From Lysobacter gummosus (GTDB lineage Bacteria > Pseudomonadota > Gammaproteobacteria > Xanthomonadales > Xanthomonadaceae), in contig NZ_CP011131.1 of assembly GCF_001442805.1 (NCBI RefSeq), positions 930,001-994,000 on the forward strand: a stretch of DNA of 64,000 nt. Reading direction: 5' to 3'. Both the position numbers and the translations under genes were made by a program. Below, one piece after another: positions 8,790 through 18,300 of this stretch (position 1 is its first letter; the number at the start of each line of letters is the position of its first letter). The notes beneath the pieces are model-generated. The model was not told the DNA's origin. It worked only from the letters and a program-made list of their open reading frames with translations, and did not search any database.

Positions 8790-8931
8790 GCCGATAGTTT
8801 ATGCGGTGAGCGCGTGAATGGCCGCGTGGGCGGGATCGAAAGGGACGCGGATCGGCTTGGCATCGGTGTTCCGGTCTCGTTCCGCATCGTCTCCACCTGC
8901 GAATCACCGCCACAGCCCTTATCCTTACCGC

Positions 8932-10230
8932 ATGCGGAAGGATTTGATCGAGCGCCTGTTGCGCGGCCTGTATTCGGTCGCGCTGTATCTGTTGGCGCCG
9001 GTCACGGTGTATCACCTGATCTGGCGCGGTTTTCGCCAGCCGGCCTACTTCCAGCGCTGGCTGGAGCGCTACGCGATCTACCGCGGCCCGGCGCAGACGC
9101 GCACCTTGTGGCTGCACGCAGTCTCCGTCGGCGAGGTCAACGCCGCCATTCCGCTGGTCAACGCCTTGCGCCGCGGCCGCCCGGACCTGCGCCTGCTGGT
9201 GACCACCATCACCCCGACCGGTTCGGATCGCGCGCGCTCGGCCTGGGGCGACTCGGTCGAGCACGTCTATCTGCCCTACGATCTGCCCGGCGCGGTCGGC
9301 CGCTTCCTGCGCCATCACAAGCCGTGCGCGGCGCTGATCATGGAAACCGAGTTGTGGCCGAACCTGCTGTTCGGCTGCCGCGATCGCGGCATTCCGGCCT
9401 ACATCCTCAACGCGCGGCTGTCGGAGCGTTCGCTGCGCGGTTACCGCGCGCTGGCGCCGCTGGTGAGCCGTGCGCTGCGCACGGTGCGCGCGGTCGCGGC
9501 GCAGTCGCGCGCCGACGGCGAGCGCTTCATCCAGCTCGGCGCGAGCCCGGAGCAGGTGATCCAGACCGGCAATCTGAAGTTCGACGTCAGCGTGCCCGAT
9601 GCGCTGGAGGAGTTCGCCCTGGAATGCCATCGGCATACCGGCGAGCGGCCGGTGTGGATCGCCGCGAGCACGCACGAGGACGAAGAAGCCGCGACCGTGG
9701 CCATGCACCGGCGCCTGCGCGAGCGTTTCCCCGGCCTGTTGCTGCTGTGGGCGCCGCGCCATCCGGAGCGTTTCCGGGTGGTGGCCGAGAACGCGCGCAG
9801 CGCCGGCTGGCAGGTGTCCACGCGTTCGCGCGCGCGCTGGCCGCAGCCGGGCGACGATGTGTTCGTGATCGACACGCTCGGCGAGTTGATGAGTTTCTAC
9901 GCCTGCGCCGATGTCGCTTTCGTTGGCGGCAGCTTGCAGGCGATCGGCGGGCATAACCTGCTGGAACCGGCGGCGACCGGCACGCCTATCGTCACCGGGC
10001 CGCATTTGCACAACTTCGTCGAGATCGCGCAGCGGCTGGAAGACGCCGGCGCCTTGCGCATCGGCCAGGACGCCGATGCGGTGGAGGCGGCGGTGGAGCG
10101 CTTGCTCGCCGATCCGATCGAGCGCGCGCAGATGATCGACGCCGGCCGGGCGCTGGTCGAACTGGGCCGCGGCGCGTTGGCGCGGACGATGGCGTTGTTG
10201 CAGCCGTCGTTGCCGGCTCGGGAGTTGTAG
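8932..10230 (+). CDS. waaA: 3-deoxy-D-manno-octulosonic acid (Kdo) transferase
   Basis: Encodes 432 residues of a GT30 enzyme that transfers Kdo from CMP-Kdo to lipid IVA at the inner membrane. An N-terminal membrane anchor (YSVALYLLAPVTVYHLIW) is followed by LWLHAVSVGEVNA, with the catalytic-base Glu in SVGE. Other landmarks are LIMETELWPNLL and the C-terminal GGSLQAIGGHNLLEPAATGTP. ATG at 8932 is the first Met giving a standard-length protein. The gene is divergent from the lpxL-type gene across 142 bp, so the two Kdo-lipid A steps probably share a regulatory region. Confidence 0.95.
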   Translation: MRKDLIERLLRGLYSVALYLLAPVTVYHLIWRGFRQPAYFQRWLERYAIYRGPAQTRTLWLHAVSVGEVNAAIPLVNALRRGRPDLRLLVTTITPTGSDRARSAWGDSVEHVYLPYDLPGAVGRFLRHHKPCAALIMETELWPNLLFGCRDRGIPAYILNARLSERSLRGYRALAPLVSRALRTVRAVAAQSRADGERFIQLGASPEQVIQTGNLKFDVSVPDALEEFALECHRHTGERPVWIAASTHEDEEAATVAMHRRLRERFPGLLLLWAPRHPERFRVVAENARSAGWQVSTRSRARWPQPGDDVFVIDTLGELMSFYACADVAFVGGSLQAIGGHNLLEPAATGTPIVTGPHLHNFVEIAQRLEDAGALRIGQDADAVEAAVERLLADPIERAQMIDAGRALVELGRGALARTMALLQPSLPAREL

Positions 10231-10270
10231 CAACAACAAACGTCTGCATGCGTCTGCATGAAGTCCCATG

Positions 10271-10388
10271 CTGTTCCCCCCTTTGAAAAAGGGGGGCAGG
10301 GGGGATTCGCTGTTGCTGTTGCTGTTGCTGTTTCGCTAAAGCGCCAAAAGCAAATCCCCCCTGCCCCCCTTTTTCAAAGGGGGGACAG
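10271..10388. repeat. Paired C6/G6 palindromic element, copy B (opposite arrangement)
   Basis: Arms at about 10271-10310 and 10350-10388 are inverted copies of the same unit as copy A, but here the TTCCCCCC end is outermost and the GGATT tails face inward. The spacer holds a short TGTTGC microsatellite (10310-10331). The element lies in the gap between the convergent waaA and tolC-like genes. Confidence 0.88.
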
Positions 10389-10460
10389 CGGTGGCGCATT
10401 CAAAGGGGAGCAGCGCGGGTGGTGCAGGGCCCGCAGCACCGCCGCGCCGCCCAGACAAAG

Positions 10461-10489
10461 AAAAACCGCCGGACTGGCCGGCGGTTTTT
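10461..10489. terminator. Bidirectional intrinsic terminator between waaA and the tolC-like gene
   Basis: The stem CCGCCGG/CCGGCGG (loop about ACTGG) is flanked by AAAAA on the left and TTTTT on the right, so it can end transcription from either convergent gene. It starts 24 bp after the stop codon of the minus-strand gene. Confidence 0.85.
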
Positions 10490-10512
10490 ATCTCGCGCCT
10501 GTCGCTACGCGA

Positions 10513-11931
10513 TCACTGCACCGTAGCCGGCGGCGGCGCCAGGTTGGTCGCGGCGTCGGCGGTCAGCAGGCGGTTGATGTCCTGCACATCGGCCACGTCC
10601 AGCGAACCGGCCGACTGCTCCAGCAGCAAACGGTTCTGCAGGAAGTTGTACTTGGACTGCGCATACGCCTGCTGCGCCTGCAGCAAGGTGCGCTGGTTGT
10701 TCAACACGTCCAGCACGGTGCGGGTGCCGACTTCCAGGCCGACCTGCGAAGCGTCGTACGCGGCCTGCGCCGAAACCACGGCCAGACGCCGCGCTTCGAC
10801 TTCGCTGATGCCGGCGATCAGGACCTGGTACGCGTTGCGGGTATTGCGCACCAGCAAACGCTTCTGCCGTTCCAGCTCGTCCTGCGCGGAGTCGCGGCGG
10901 GCCAGCGCCTGGCGCACGCCCGACTGCACCGCGCCGCCGGAGTACAACGGCACCGACAAGGTCAGGCCGACGCTCGGGCCGCGGCTGCCGCTGCTGCGAT
11001 TGTCTTCGGTGATGCCCTGGGCGGTGGTGTCGCCCCAGCTCGCGCTGTCGCCGTAGCTGGCGCCCAGGCTCAGGGTCGGCCAGTGCCCGGCGCGCGCGGT
11101 TTCCACGTTGATCTCGGCCGAACGCACCGCCAGTTCCTGCGCGCGCAGCGAGGGATTGTTCTGGATCGCGTTGTTGACCCAGGCGTCCATGTTCTGCGCT
11201 TCGGGCAGGGCCGGCTTGAAGTCCGCCGGCAGCGCCTTGAGCGAACGCACCGGCTGGCCGGTGATCTGGCTCAGCGCCTGGTAGGCGTCCTCGACCGTGT
11301 TGCGCGTGGTGATGGTGCGCGCGCGCGCATCGTCGTACTGGGCGCGCGCTTCGTGCACGTCGGTGATCGGCGCCAGGCCGACTTCCAGGCGCTTGGAGGC
11401 GTAGTCGAACTGCTTCTGCAGCGCGGTTTCAGCCGCTTCCGCCGCGGCCAGGTTTTCCAGCGCGATCAGCACGTTGAAGTAGGTCTGCGAGGTGCGCGTG
11501 ATCAGTTCCTGGTTGGCCGACTCCAGGGTGAAGTCGCTGGCCTCGCTGAGCGCGTTCTGGCTCTGCAGGCCCTTGATCGCCGCGCGGTTGTAGATCATCT
11601 GGCTCGCGTTGAGCGAGTAGTTGCGCTGCGTGCTGTTGTTTTCGATGTTGGTGCCGAACGGCAGGCTGGGCTGGGTGGGATCGCTGCTGGCGCCGTTGCT
11701 CTTGCCGAAGGTGCGGCTGCGGGTCAGCCGGGCCTCGCCGCTCAGCGACGGCAGCAACTGCGCGCGCGCCTGGATGCGGTTTTCCAGCGTGTCCAGCCGG
11801 CTGGATTCGGCCTGCGACAGGACCGGATCGCCAAGGCGCGCCGCCTCGTAGGTCTGCAGCAGGTCCTCGGCCGACGCGACGGCCGGCAGCAGGGTTAGAG
11901 CCAGGGCAAGAACGAGCGGACGGCGGATCAT
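10513..11931 (-). CDS. tolC: TolC-family outer membrane channel protein
   Basis: Encodes 472 residues with a signal peptide (MIRRPLVLALALTLLPAVASA) followed by EDLLQTYEAARLGDPVL, the classic TolC N-terminus. Two OEP repeats follow, with LNASQMIYN near 100-110 and VPLYSGGAVQSGVRQA in the second repeat. The product would form the trimeric outer membrane tunnel for RND efflux and type I secretion. ATG at 11931 is supported by AAGGAA five bases upstream. It follows the Pcm-like gene by 88 bp, an arrangement I recall from Xanthomonadaceae. The RND pair at 14-18.5 kb may use it as the outer membrane partner. Confidence 0.92.
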   Translation of the reverse strand: MIRRPLVLALALTLLPAVASAEDLLQTYEAARLGDPVLSQAESSRLDTLENRIQARAQLLPSLSGEARLTRSRTFGKSNGASSDPTQPSLPFGTNIENNSTQRNYSLNASQMIYNRAAIKGLQSQNALSEASDFTLESANQELITRTSQTYFNVLIALENLAAAEAAETALQKQFDYASKRLEVGLAPITDVHEARAQYDDARARTITTRNTVEDAYQALSQITGQPVRSLKALPADFKPALPEAQNMDAWVNNAIQNNPSLRAQELAVRSAEINVETARAGHWPTLSLGASYGDSASWGDTTAQGITEDNRSSGSRGPSVGLTLSVPLYSGGAVQSGVRQALARRDSAQDELERQKRLLVRNTRNAYQVLIAGISEVEARRLAVVSAQAAYDASQVGLEVGTRTVLDVLNNQRTLLQAQQAYAQSKYNFLQNRLLLEQSAGSLDVADVQDINRLLTADAATNLAPPPATVQ

Positions 11932-12019
11932 GCGGCTTCCTTGGACTTGCTTGTTTTTGAGAGCCCGCATGCTGGCACGCGGGCTCTTACGAAGGGCTGA
12001 CGGATAACTGACAGGTCGG

Positions 12020-12688
12020 TCAGAACTCGAAGGCGGGCGCGGGTGCGGCGCCTTGGAGATACGGCAAATCGGTTTCGAACAACGACTGGATGCGCGAAGC
12101 GTTGACTTCGTTGCGCTCTCCGCCGGTCAACAGCACGCCTTCCATCGCCGGCGAACGGCCGCGGACCACGAACAGGCGGCCGCCCGGCTGCAGCCACTGC
12201 AGCCACTGCGGCGGAATCTGCGACACCGCGCCGGTCACGCAGATCGCGTTGAAACGGCGGTCGGTGCTGTAGTTCAGCGCGTCGGCCTCGATGACCTGGG
12301 CGTTGATGACGGACTGGGCGGCCAGGCGCTCGCGCGCGGTCGCGGCCAGGTCGGGATGGATTTCCAGGCTGACCACTTCGCGCGCCAGGCGGCCCAGGCA
12401 GGCGGTGAGGTAACCGCTGCCGGTGCCGATCTCCAGCACGTCGTCGGTCGGATCGACCGCCAGCGACTGCAGGGTCCGGCCTTCCATCACCGGCTTCATC
12501 ATGAATTCGCCATGCGCCAGCGGCAGCGACAGGTCGGTGTAGGCCAGGTTGCGGTGCGCCTCGGCCACGAAGGCTTCGCGCGGCAATTGCGCCAGGACAT
12601 CGAGCACGCGCGGGTCGAGCACGTCCCAGGGCCGAACTTGTTGTTCGACCATCAGTTCACGTGACTTGGCGTAATCGATCGTAATCAT
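12020..12688 (-). CDS. Pcm-like protein-L-isoaspartate O-methyltransferase family protein
   Basis: Encodes 222 residues of a class I SAM-dependent methyltransferase. The SAM-binding loop VLEIGTGSGYLTACLGRLA is clear near residues 83-101, and the N-terminal MVEQQVRPWDVLDPRVLDVL is typical of the tolC-linked Pcm homologues. The canonical isoaspartyl-site motif (ISAPH-like) is replaced here by LSLPLAHGEFMMKPVMEGRT, so activity on isoaspartyl residues should not be assumed. It is cytoplasmic, lies upstream of the tolC-like gene on the same strand and is probably cotranscribed with it. Confidence 0.82.
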   Translation of the reverse strand: MITIDYAKSRELMVEQQVRPWDVLDPRVLDVLAQLPREAFVAEAHRNLAYTDLSLPLAHGEFMMKPVMEGRTLQSLAVDPTDDVLEIGTGSGYLTACLGRLAREVVSLEIHPDLAATARERLAAQSVINAQVIEADALNYSTDRRFNAICVTGAVSQIPPQWLQWLQPGGRLFVVRGRSPAMEGVLLTGGERNEVNASRIQSLFETDLPYLQGAAPAPAFEF

Positions 12689-12855
12689 GGGGGGTCTTCA
12701 TCGTGCGCGGGAACCGCGAATTCTACCGGGACCGCGCTTGCCCGGCAGAAAAAGAATTAACCACGGGCCCAACGGGGCTTAGTGCCGAAAGTCACCAGAA
12801 CTCCTGGCACCGTGCCCACTTAGCTCATTCCGACGCGTTGCCAGACCCGGCAAAG

Positions 12856-13518
12856 TCAGGCCTCGCGGCGGGCATAGGCGCGCAGGAACATCGTTACCGA
12901 TGCCTCGATATGCGCCTTCAATTCGCTCTTGCCGGTGCTGCCGCAGCCGAACATCAGCATCGCGTGCGGCTCGCCCTTGACCAGGGCGAAGAACTGGTTG
13001 GCGGCGCGCAACGCGTCTTCGACCTCCAGTTCGCCGGTTTCGGCCCGGCGTTGCAGCAAATCCGCGAACTCTGTGTGCAGCCGTTGCGGACCGGCGTCCC
13101 AGAACATCTTCGACAGCGGCGAGTCGGCCATCTGCGGGGAGCACAGCAGGCGGTGGATCTGGATCGCCTCGGGCGTGCTGATCAACTCGTAGAAGGCGGT
13201 GGCGATCTCGAGCAGGCGCTCGCGCAGCGGGGTCGCCAGGGCCGCCTCGAACAGCGGCGAGGGCAGGTGCTGCTCGCAATAAGCCTTCACCGCGGCGCCG
13301 AACAAGGTCTCTTTGTCGCCGAAATGGCTGTAAACGGTGAGTTTGGAGACGCCGGCCTCGGTCGCGATCTGATCCATGCTCACGCCGTCGAAGCCTTCGA
13401 TCAGGAACAGCCGTTTGGCCGCTTCGAGGATGGCGTTGCGCTTGCCCAGGTCCTTGGGGCGGCCGGGGCCGGGGGGCTTGGGGGGCGCGGCGGGGTGGGT
13501 GGGGCGGGGGGTGGACAT
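12856..13518 (-). CDS. TetR/AcrR-family transcriptional regulator, likely repressor of the adjacent RND pump
   Basis: Encodes 220 residues. The N-terminal helix-turn-helix is AILEAAKRLFLIEGFDGVSM followed by IATEAGVSKLTVYSHFGDKE, canonical for TetR. The rest is an all-helical ligand and dimer domain with a C-terminal TetR_C-like region. A Pro-rich tail of about 25 residues precedes the helix-turn-helix. ATG at 13518 is preferred over the upstream ATG at 13620 because the extra codons are low-complexity Pro/Arg. The gene is divergent from the RND adaptor across 534 bp, the usual arrangement for local repression of an efflux pump. Confidence 0.88.
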   Translation of the reverse strand: MSTPRPTHPAAPPKPPGPGRPKDLGKRNAILEAAKRLFLIEGFDGVSMDQIATEAGVSKLTVYSHFGDKETLFGAAVKAYCEQHLPSPLFEAALATPLRERLLEIATAFYELISTPEAIQIHRLLCSPQMADSPLSKMFWDAGPQRLHTEFADLLQRRAETGELEVEDALRAANQFFALVKGEPHAMLMFGCGSTGKSELKAHIEASVTMFLRAYARREA

Positions 13519-13581
13519 GGATTGGGGCTGGAGGCTCTGGTCGGTAGGGCTGGGGGGCGGTGGCTCGCTGGCGTGGCGGGT

Positions 13582-13950
13582 GGGGCGTTTTTTACGTGGT
13601 GTCGATGGGGGGCGCGGCAAGGTGGGGTGTTCTTTGCGCGGTGCCGATGGGCTGACGCGGCAAGGTGGGGTGTTTTTTGCGCGGTGTCGATGGGCTGGCG
13701 CGGCAAGGTGGGGCGTTTTTTGCGCAATTTCGATGGGCTGGCGCTGGGGCTTTACGTGGCTTTGATGGGCTGGCGTGGTGCAGTTGGGTGTTCTTTGCGT
13801 GGTTTCGGGGGACTGGCGCAGGGCTTTACCTGGCTTCGATGGGCTGACGCAGGGGGTTCTACGTGGCTTCGATGGGCTGACGCGGCGTAGTTGGGTGTTC
13901 TTTACGTGGTTTCGATGGGCTGGCGCAGTGGGGGGCGGGTTCTACGCGGG
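13582..13950. repeat. Degenerate tandem repeat, 43-bp and about 32-bp units
   Basis: About nine units share the core CGATGGGCTGGCG (positions of the core start: 13603, 13645, 13688, 13731, 13763, 13806, 13837, 13870, 13913). Spacings are 42, 43, 43, 32, 43, 31, 33 and 43, so an 11-bp-shorter variant alternates with the full unit. The plus-strand sequence is G/T-rich and strongly strand-asymmetric. It occupies most of the gap between the TetR gene and the RND adaptor. I consider it noncoding. Confidence 0.85.
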
Positions 13951-14052
13951 GTGGTGGGGGGGTTGAACTTGGTAGGAAACAATACTGGACTGCGTGGTTC
14001 GTTATTTATACAGTACCGCCAAGTACATTAATTCGCGACGAGGCCATCTGCA
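13951..14052 (+). promoter_or_regulatory. AT-richer promoter/operator region upstream of the RND adaptor
   Basis: After the tandem repeat comes the only AT-rich stretch of this gap, including GTTCGTTATTTATACAGTA (13998-14016). An imperfect inverted pair (TACTG near 13983, CAGTA near 14012) could be part of a TetR operator. No convincing -35/-10 pair could be fixed. Confidence 0.35.
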
Positions 14053-15216
14053 ATGCGCAGCCGGATTTTTTCCGCCTCCACCCCAGTTTCGCACGGCGCT
14101 CCGGCACGGCCCGGCGGTCGCCGCCGCGGTTTCGCAACCGGCGCGGCGGTGCTGGCGGCGGCGCTGAGCCTGGCCCTGGCCGCCTGCGGAGACGGCAAAC
14201 CGGCCGCCGAAGCGGTGCGGCCGGTGCTGGTGAGCCGGCCGACCGGCGCGGTCAACGCGGTCTCGGCCTATGCCGGCGAGGTGCGCGCCCGCGAAGAAAG
14301 CCCGCTGTCGTTCCGGGTCGCCGGCAAGCTGATCGAGCGCAAGGTCGATGTCGGCGCCCACGTCGCCGCCGGGCAGGTGCTGGCGGTGCTCGATCCGGGC
14401 GACCTGGAGGCGCAAAGCCGCGCCGCGCAGGCGCAGTTCGCCGCGGCCGAGGCCGAATACGCCCGCGCCCGCGCCGACCAGGTGCGGTTCGCGCAGCTGG
14501 GCAAGGACCAACTGGTCAGCCGTTCGACGATGGACGCGCAGGACGCCGCGGCCAAGGCCGCGCAAGCCCAGCTCAATTCGGCGCGCGCCAATCTGGACGT
14601 CGCCCGCAATCAATCGGCCTACACCCAGTTGCGCGCGCCGGCCGAAGGCGTGATCGCCTCGCGCAGCGCCGAAGCCGGGCAGGTGGTCGCGGCCGGCCAG
14701 CAGGTGTTCGCGCTGGCCGCCGACGGTGCGCGCGAAGTCGCCTTCGCCGTGCCCGAGGGCGCAATCGCGACCTTCAAGCCGGGCCAGCAGGTACTGGTGG
14801 AACTGTGGTCGATCCCGGGCAAGCGCTGGCCGGCGCGCGTGCGCGAAGTCTCGCCCGCGGCCGACCCGGCCTCGCGCACCTACGCCGCGCGGGTCAGCGT
14901 CGATGCCCCGGCCGGAACGCTGGAACTGGGCCAGAGCGCGCGCATCTATCAGCCCGACGCGGCCGCCTCCGGCCTGAGCGTGCCGCTCGCCGCGGTGCAG
15001 CGCACCGGCAACGGCACCGCGGTGTTCGTCGCCGATGTGGCCAGCGCCACGGTGAAGCTCAAACCCATCGTCACCGGACCCTTCGGCCAGGAGCGCGTGC
15101 CGGTGATCAAGGGGCTGAGCGCGGGCGACTGGGTCGTATCCGCCGGCGGCCATCTGTTGCGCGACGGTCAGAAAGTGCTCGCGGTGGACCGCGACAACCA
15201 TCCGGTCGAGAAGTGA
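14053..15216 (+). CDS. RND efflux periplasmic adaptor (membrane fusion lipoprotein)
   Basis: Encodes 387 residues. A lipobox LALAAC places the lipidated Cys at residue 45 after an unusually long, Arg-rich leader; an internal start is possible but none is better supported. The order is beta-barrel half, biotinyl/lipoyl motif FRVAGKLIERKVDVGAHVAA, a helical hairpin rich in Ala and Gln (about 115-190), the second lipoyl half RAPAEGVIASRSAEAGQVV, then barrel and membrane-proximal domains. The adaptor bridges the RND permease encoded 119 bp downstream and an outer membrane channel such as the TolC-like protein at 10.5-11.9 kb. Confidence 0.9.
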   Translation: MRSRIFSASTPVSHGAPARPGGRRRGFATGAAVLAAALSLALAACGDGKPAAEAVRPVLVSRPTGAVNAVSAYAGEVRAREESPLSFRVAGKLIERKVDVGAHVAAGQVLAVLDPGDLEAQSRAAQAQFAAAEAEYARARADQVRFAQLGKDQLVSRSTMDAQDAAAKAAQAQLNSARANLDVARNQSAYTQLRAPAEGVIASRSAEAGQVVAAGQQVFALAADGAREVAFAVPEGAIATFKPGQQVLVELWSIPGKRWPARVREVSPAADPASRTYAARVSVDAPAGTLELGQSARIYQPDAAASGLSVPLAAVQRTGNGTAVFVADVASATVKLKPIVTGPFGQERVPVIKGLSAGDWVVSAGGHLLRDGQKVLAVDRDNHPVEK

Positions 15217-15304
15217 TCGCGGCGCGCGCCGTTGATCGCGGCGGCGCGCGTTGGCGGCTTCGGGTTTTTTAGGCGTTTTTTAGGCTTTCGTGCCCTCACC
15301 CCTG

Positions 15305-15329
15305 CCCTCTCCCGCGTCGCGGGAGAGGG
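15305..15329. repeat. CTCTCCCGC/GCGGGAGAG palindrome abutting the RND permease start
   Basis: The inverted repeat CCCTCTCCCGCG...CGCGGGAGAGGG is preceded by CCCTCACCCCTG, the same unit found at 24.7 and 28.1 kb. Its right arm (GAGAGGGG) ends five to six bases before ATG at 15335 and may serve as Shine-Dalgarno. Confidence 0.8.
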
Positions 15330-15334
15330 GGATA

Positions 15335-18300
15335 ATGAAGTGGGTTTACTTTATGCGCTTCAACCTTTCCGAATGGGCTCTGCGTCATCGCAGCCTGATC
15401 GTCTACGCGATGCTGGTGCTCGCGCTGGCCGGCGCGATGTCGTACCTGCGCCTGGGCCGAAGCGAAGATCCGGCCTTCACCTTCAAGGTGATGGTGGTGC
15501 GCACGCTGTGGCCGGGCGCGACCGCGGAGGAAGTCTCGCGCCAAGTCACCGAGCGGATCGAGAAGAAGCTCATGGAGACCGGCGAGTACGAGTTCATCCG
15601 CTCGTATTCGCGCGCCGGCGAATCGCAGGTGATCTTCGCCGCGCGCGACTCGATGCGCTCCAAGGAGATCCAGCCGCTGTGGTACCAGGTGCGCAAGAAG
15701 ATCGGCGACATCCGCCCGACCTTGCCCAGCGACGTGATCGGCCCGTTCTTCAACGACGAATTCGGCGACACCTTCGGCAACATCTACGCGCTGACCGGCG
15801 AGGGCTTCGACTACGCCGTGCTCAAGGACTACGCCGAACGCGTCCAGCTCGCCCTGCAAAGCCAGCAGGACGTGGGCAAGATCGAACTGTTCGGCGTGCA
15901 GGACGAAAAAATCTGGGTCGAGCTGTCCAACGTCAAGCTCTCCACCCTCGGCATTCCGGCGCAGGCGGTGCAGGACGCGTTGAACCAGCAGAACGCGCTG
16001 GTCGCGGCCGGGTTCTTCGAAACTGCGTCCAGCCGCGTGCCGATCCGCGTCGGCGGCCAGTTCACCTCGGTCGATCAGATCAAGCAATTCCCGATCCGCG
16101 TCGGCGACCGCACCTTCCGCCTGGGCGATGTGGCCGAAGTGCGGCGCGGCTTCTCCGATCCGCCGCAGCCGCGCATGCGCTTCATGGGCGAGGATGCGAT
16201 CGGCATCGGCGTGTCGATGAAGCAGGGTGGCGACATCCTCAAGCTCGGCAAGACCCTGGAAAGCGAATTCGCCAACCTGCAGAAGACCCTGCCGGCGGGC
16301 ATGCAACTGCGCAAGGTCGCCGATCAGCCGGCGGCGGTGGAAGAGTCGGTCGGCGAGTTCGTCCGCGTGTTGGCCGAGGCGGTGGCGATCGTGCTGCTGG
16401 TGAGTTTCTTCTCGCTGGGTCTGCGCACGGGTCTGGTGGTCGCGCTTTCGATTCCGCTGGTGCTGGCGATGACCTTCGCGGTGATGGACTTCTTCGGCGT
16501 CGGCCTGCACAAGATTTCGCTGGGCGCGCTGGTGCTGGCGTTGGGCCTGCTGGTGGACGACGCGATCATCGCCGTGGAGATGATGGCGATCAAGATGGAA
16601 CAGGGCTTCGACCGCCTGCGCGCGGCCGCCTTCGCCTGGGACAGCACCGCCTTCCCGATGCTCACCGGCACCTTGATCACCGCCGCCGGTTTCCTGCCGA
16701 TCGCGACCGCGGCGTCGGGCACCGGCGAATACACGCGGTCCTTGTTCCAGGTGGTGACCATCGCCTTGTGCGTGTCGTGGATCGCGGCGGTGGCGTTCAT
16801 TCCTTTCCTCGGCGACAAGCTGCTGCCCGATCACGGCCATGCCGCCGCGCCCAGGCCCGGATCGCTGGCCGCGCGCTGGCACGATGCGCGCAGCGATCTC
16901 GCCAGGCGCATCCCGCTGCTGTCGAGCGTGATCGCGCCGAAGGAGCCGGTGGACCATGCCCACGATCCGTACGAATCCAAGTTCTATGTACGTTTCCGCC
17001 GCTGGGTGACCTGGTGCGTGCGCCGGCGCTGGCTGGTGATCGGCATTACCATCGCCGCCTTCATCGGCTCGATCGTCCTGTTCCGCTTCGTGCCGCAGCA
17101 GTTCTTCCCCGATTCGGTGCGTCCGGAGCTGATGGTCGATATGGAACTGGCCGAAGGCTCGTCGTTGCGTCAGACCACCGAACAGGCCCAGCGCCTGGAA
17201 GCCCTGCTCAAGACGCGCAAGGACCTGGCCAATTACGTGGCCTATGTCGGCACCGGTTCGCCGCGCTTCTATCTGCCGCTGGATCAGCAACTGCCGGCGG
17301 CCAACTTCGCCCAGTTCGTGCTGATGCCCAAGGACTTGCAGGCGCGCGAAGCGCTGCGCAGCTGGATCATCAAGGACGTGGTGCCGCGTTTCCCCGAGCT
17401 GCAGCTGCGCGTGACGCGCCTGGAGAACGGCCCGCCGGTCGGTTATCCGGTGCAGTTCCGCGTCTCGGGCGAGCACATCGACGAGGTGCGCAAGATCGCC
17501 TACAAGGTACGCGAGCAGATCCGCGCCAATGAGCACGTGGCCAACGTCAACCTGGACTGGGACGAGCCGAGCAAGATCGTGCGGCTGCAGGTCGATCAGG
17601 AACGCGCGCGCGCGCTGGGCATCAGCTCGGCGCAGTTGTCGCAGTTCCTGTCCAGCTCGCTGTCGGGCTCGCACATCAGCACCTATCGCGAAAGCAACGA
17701 GCTGATCGAAATGCTGTTGCGCGGCCCGCAAGAGGAGCGTTTGCAACTGGATATGCTCGGCAATCTGGCAGTGCCGACCAGCAACGGGCGCAGCGTGCCG
17801 CTGACCCAGATCGCGACCCTGGAGTACGGTTTCGAGGAAGGCATCATCTGGCATCGCGACCGCCTGCCGACCATCACCGTGCGCGCGGACATCTACGACG
17901 GCACCCAGCCGGCGTCGGTGATGGCGCAGATTTCGCCGACCCTCGACGGCCTGCGTTCGCAGCTGCCTTACGGCTATTCGATCGAAGTCGGCGGCAGCGT
18001 CGAGGACTCCGCGCGCGGGCAGAAGTCGATCAACGCCGGCGTGCCGCTGTTCCTGTTCGCGGTGTTCACCTTGCTGATGCTGCAGCTGCGCAGTTTCTCG
18101 CGCAGCTTCATGGTGCTGCTGACCGCGCCGCTGGGCCTGATCGGCGTGACTTTGTTCCTGCTGATATTCCGCGTGCCGTTCGGCTTCGTCGCCATGCTGG
18201 GCACCATCGCGCTGGCGGGCATGATCATGCGCAACTCGGTGATCCTGGTCGATCAGATCGAGCAGGATCGCGGCGAAGGACACGAGCCGTGGAAGGCGAT

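Noticed and set aside
13376..13966. Overlapping small frames through the tandem repeat region (for example 13376-13765 and 13665-13847)
   Set aside because: They arise from the repeat itself, in more than one frame, without ribosome-binding sites; the variable 43/32-bp unit lengths would shift frame.
15296..18283. Open frame of about 995 codons antisense to the RND permease
   Set aside because: Same codon-bias artefact; the translation is rich in His/Gln/Arg/Ala and has no domain, while the plus strand encodes a full RND permease.
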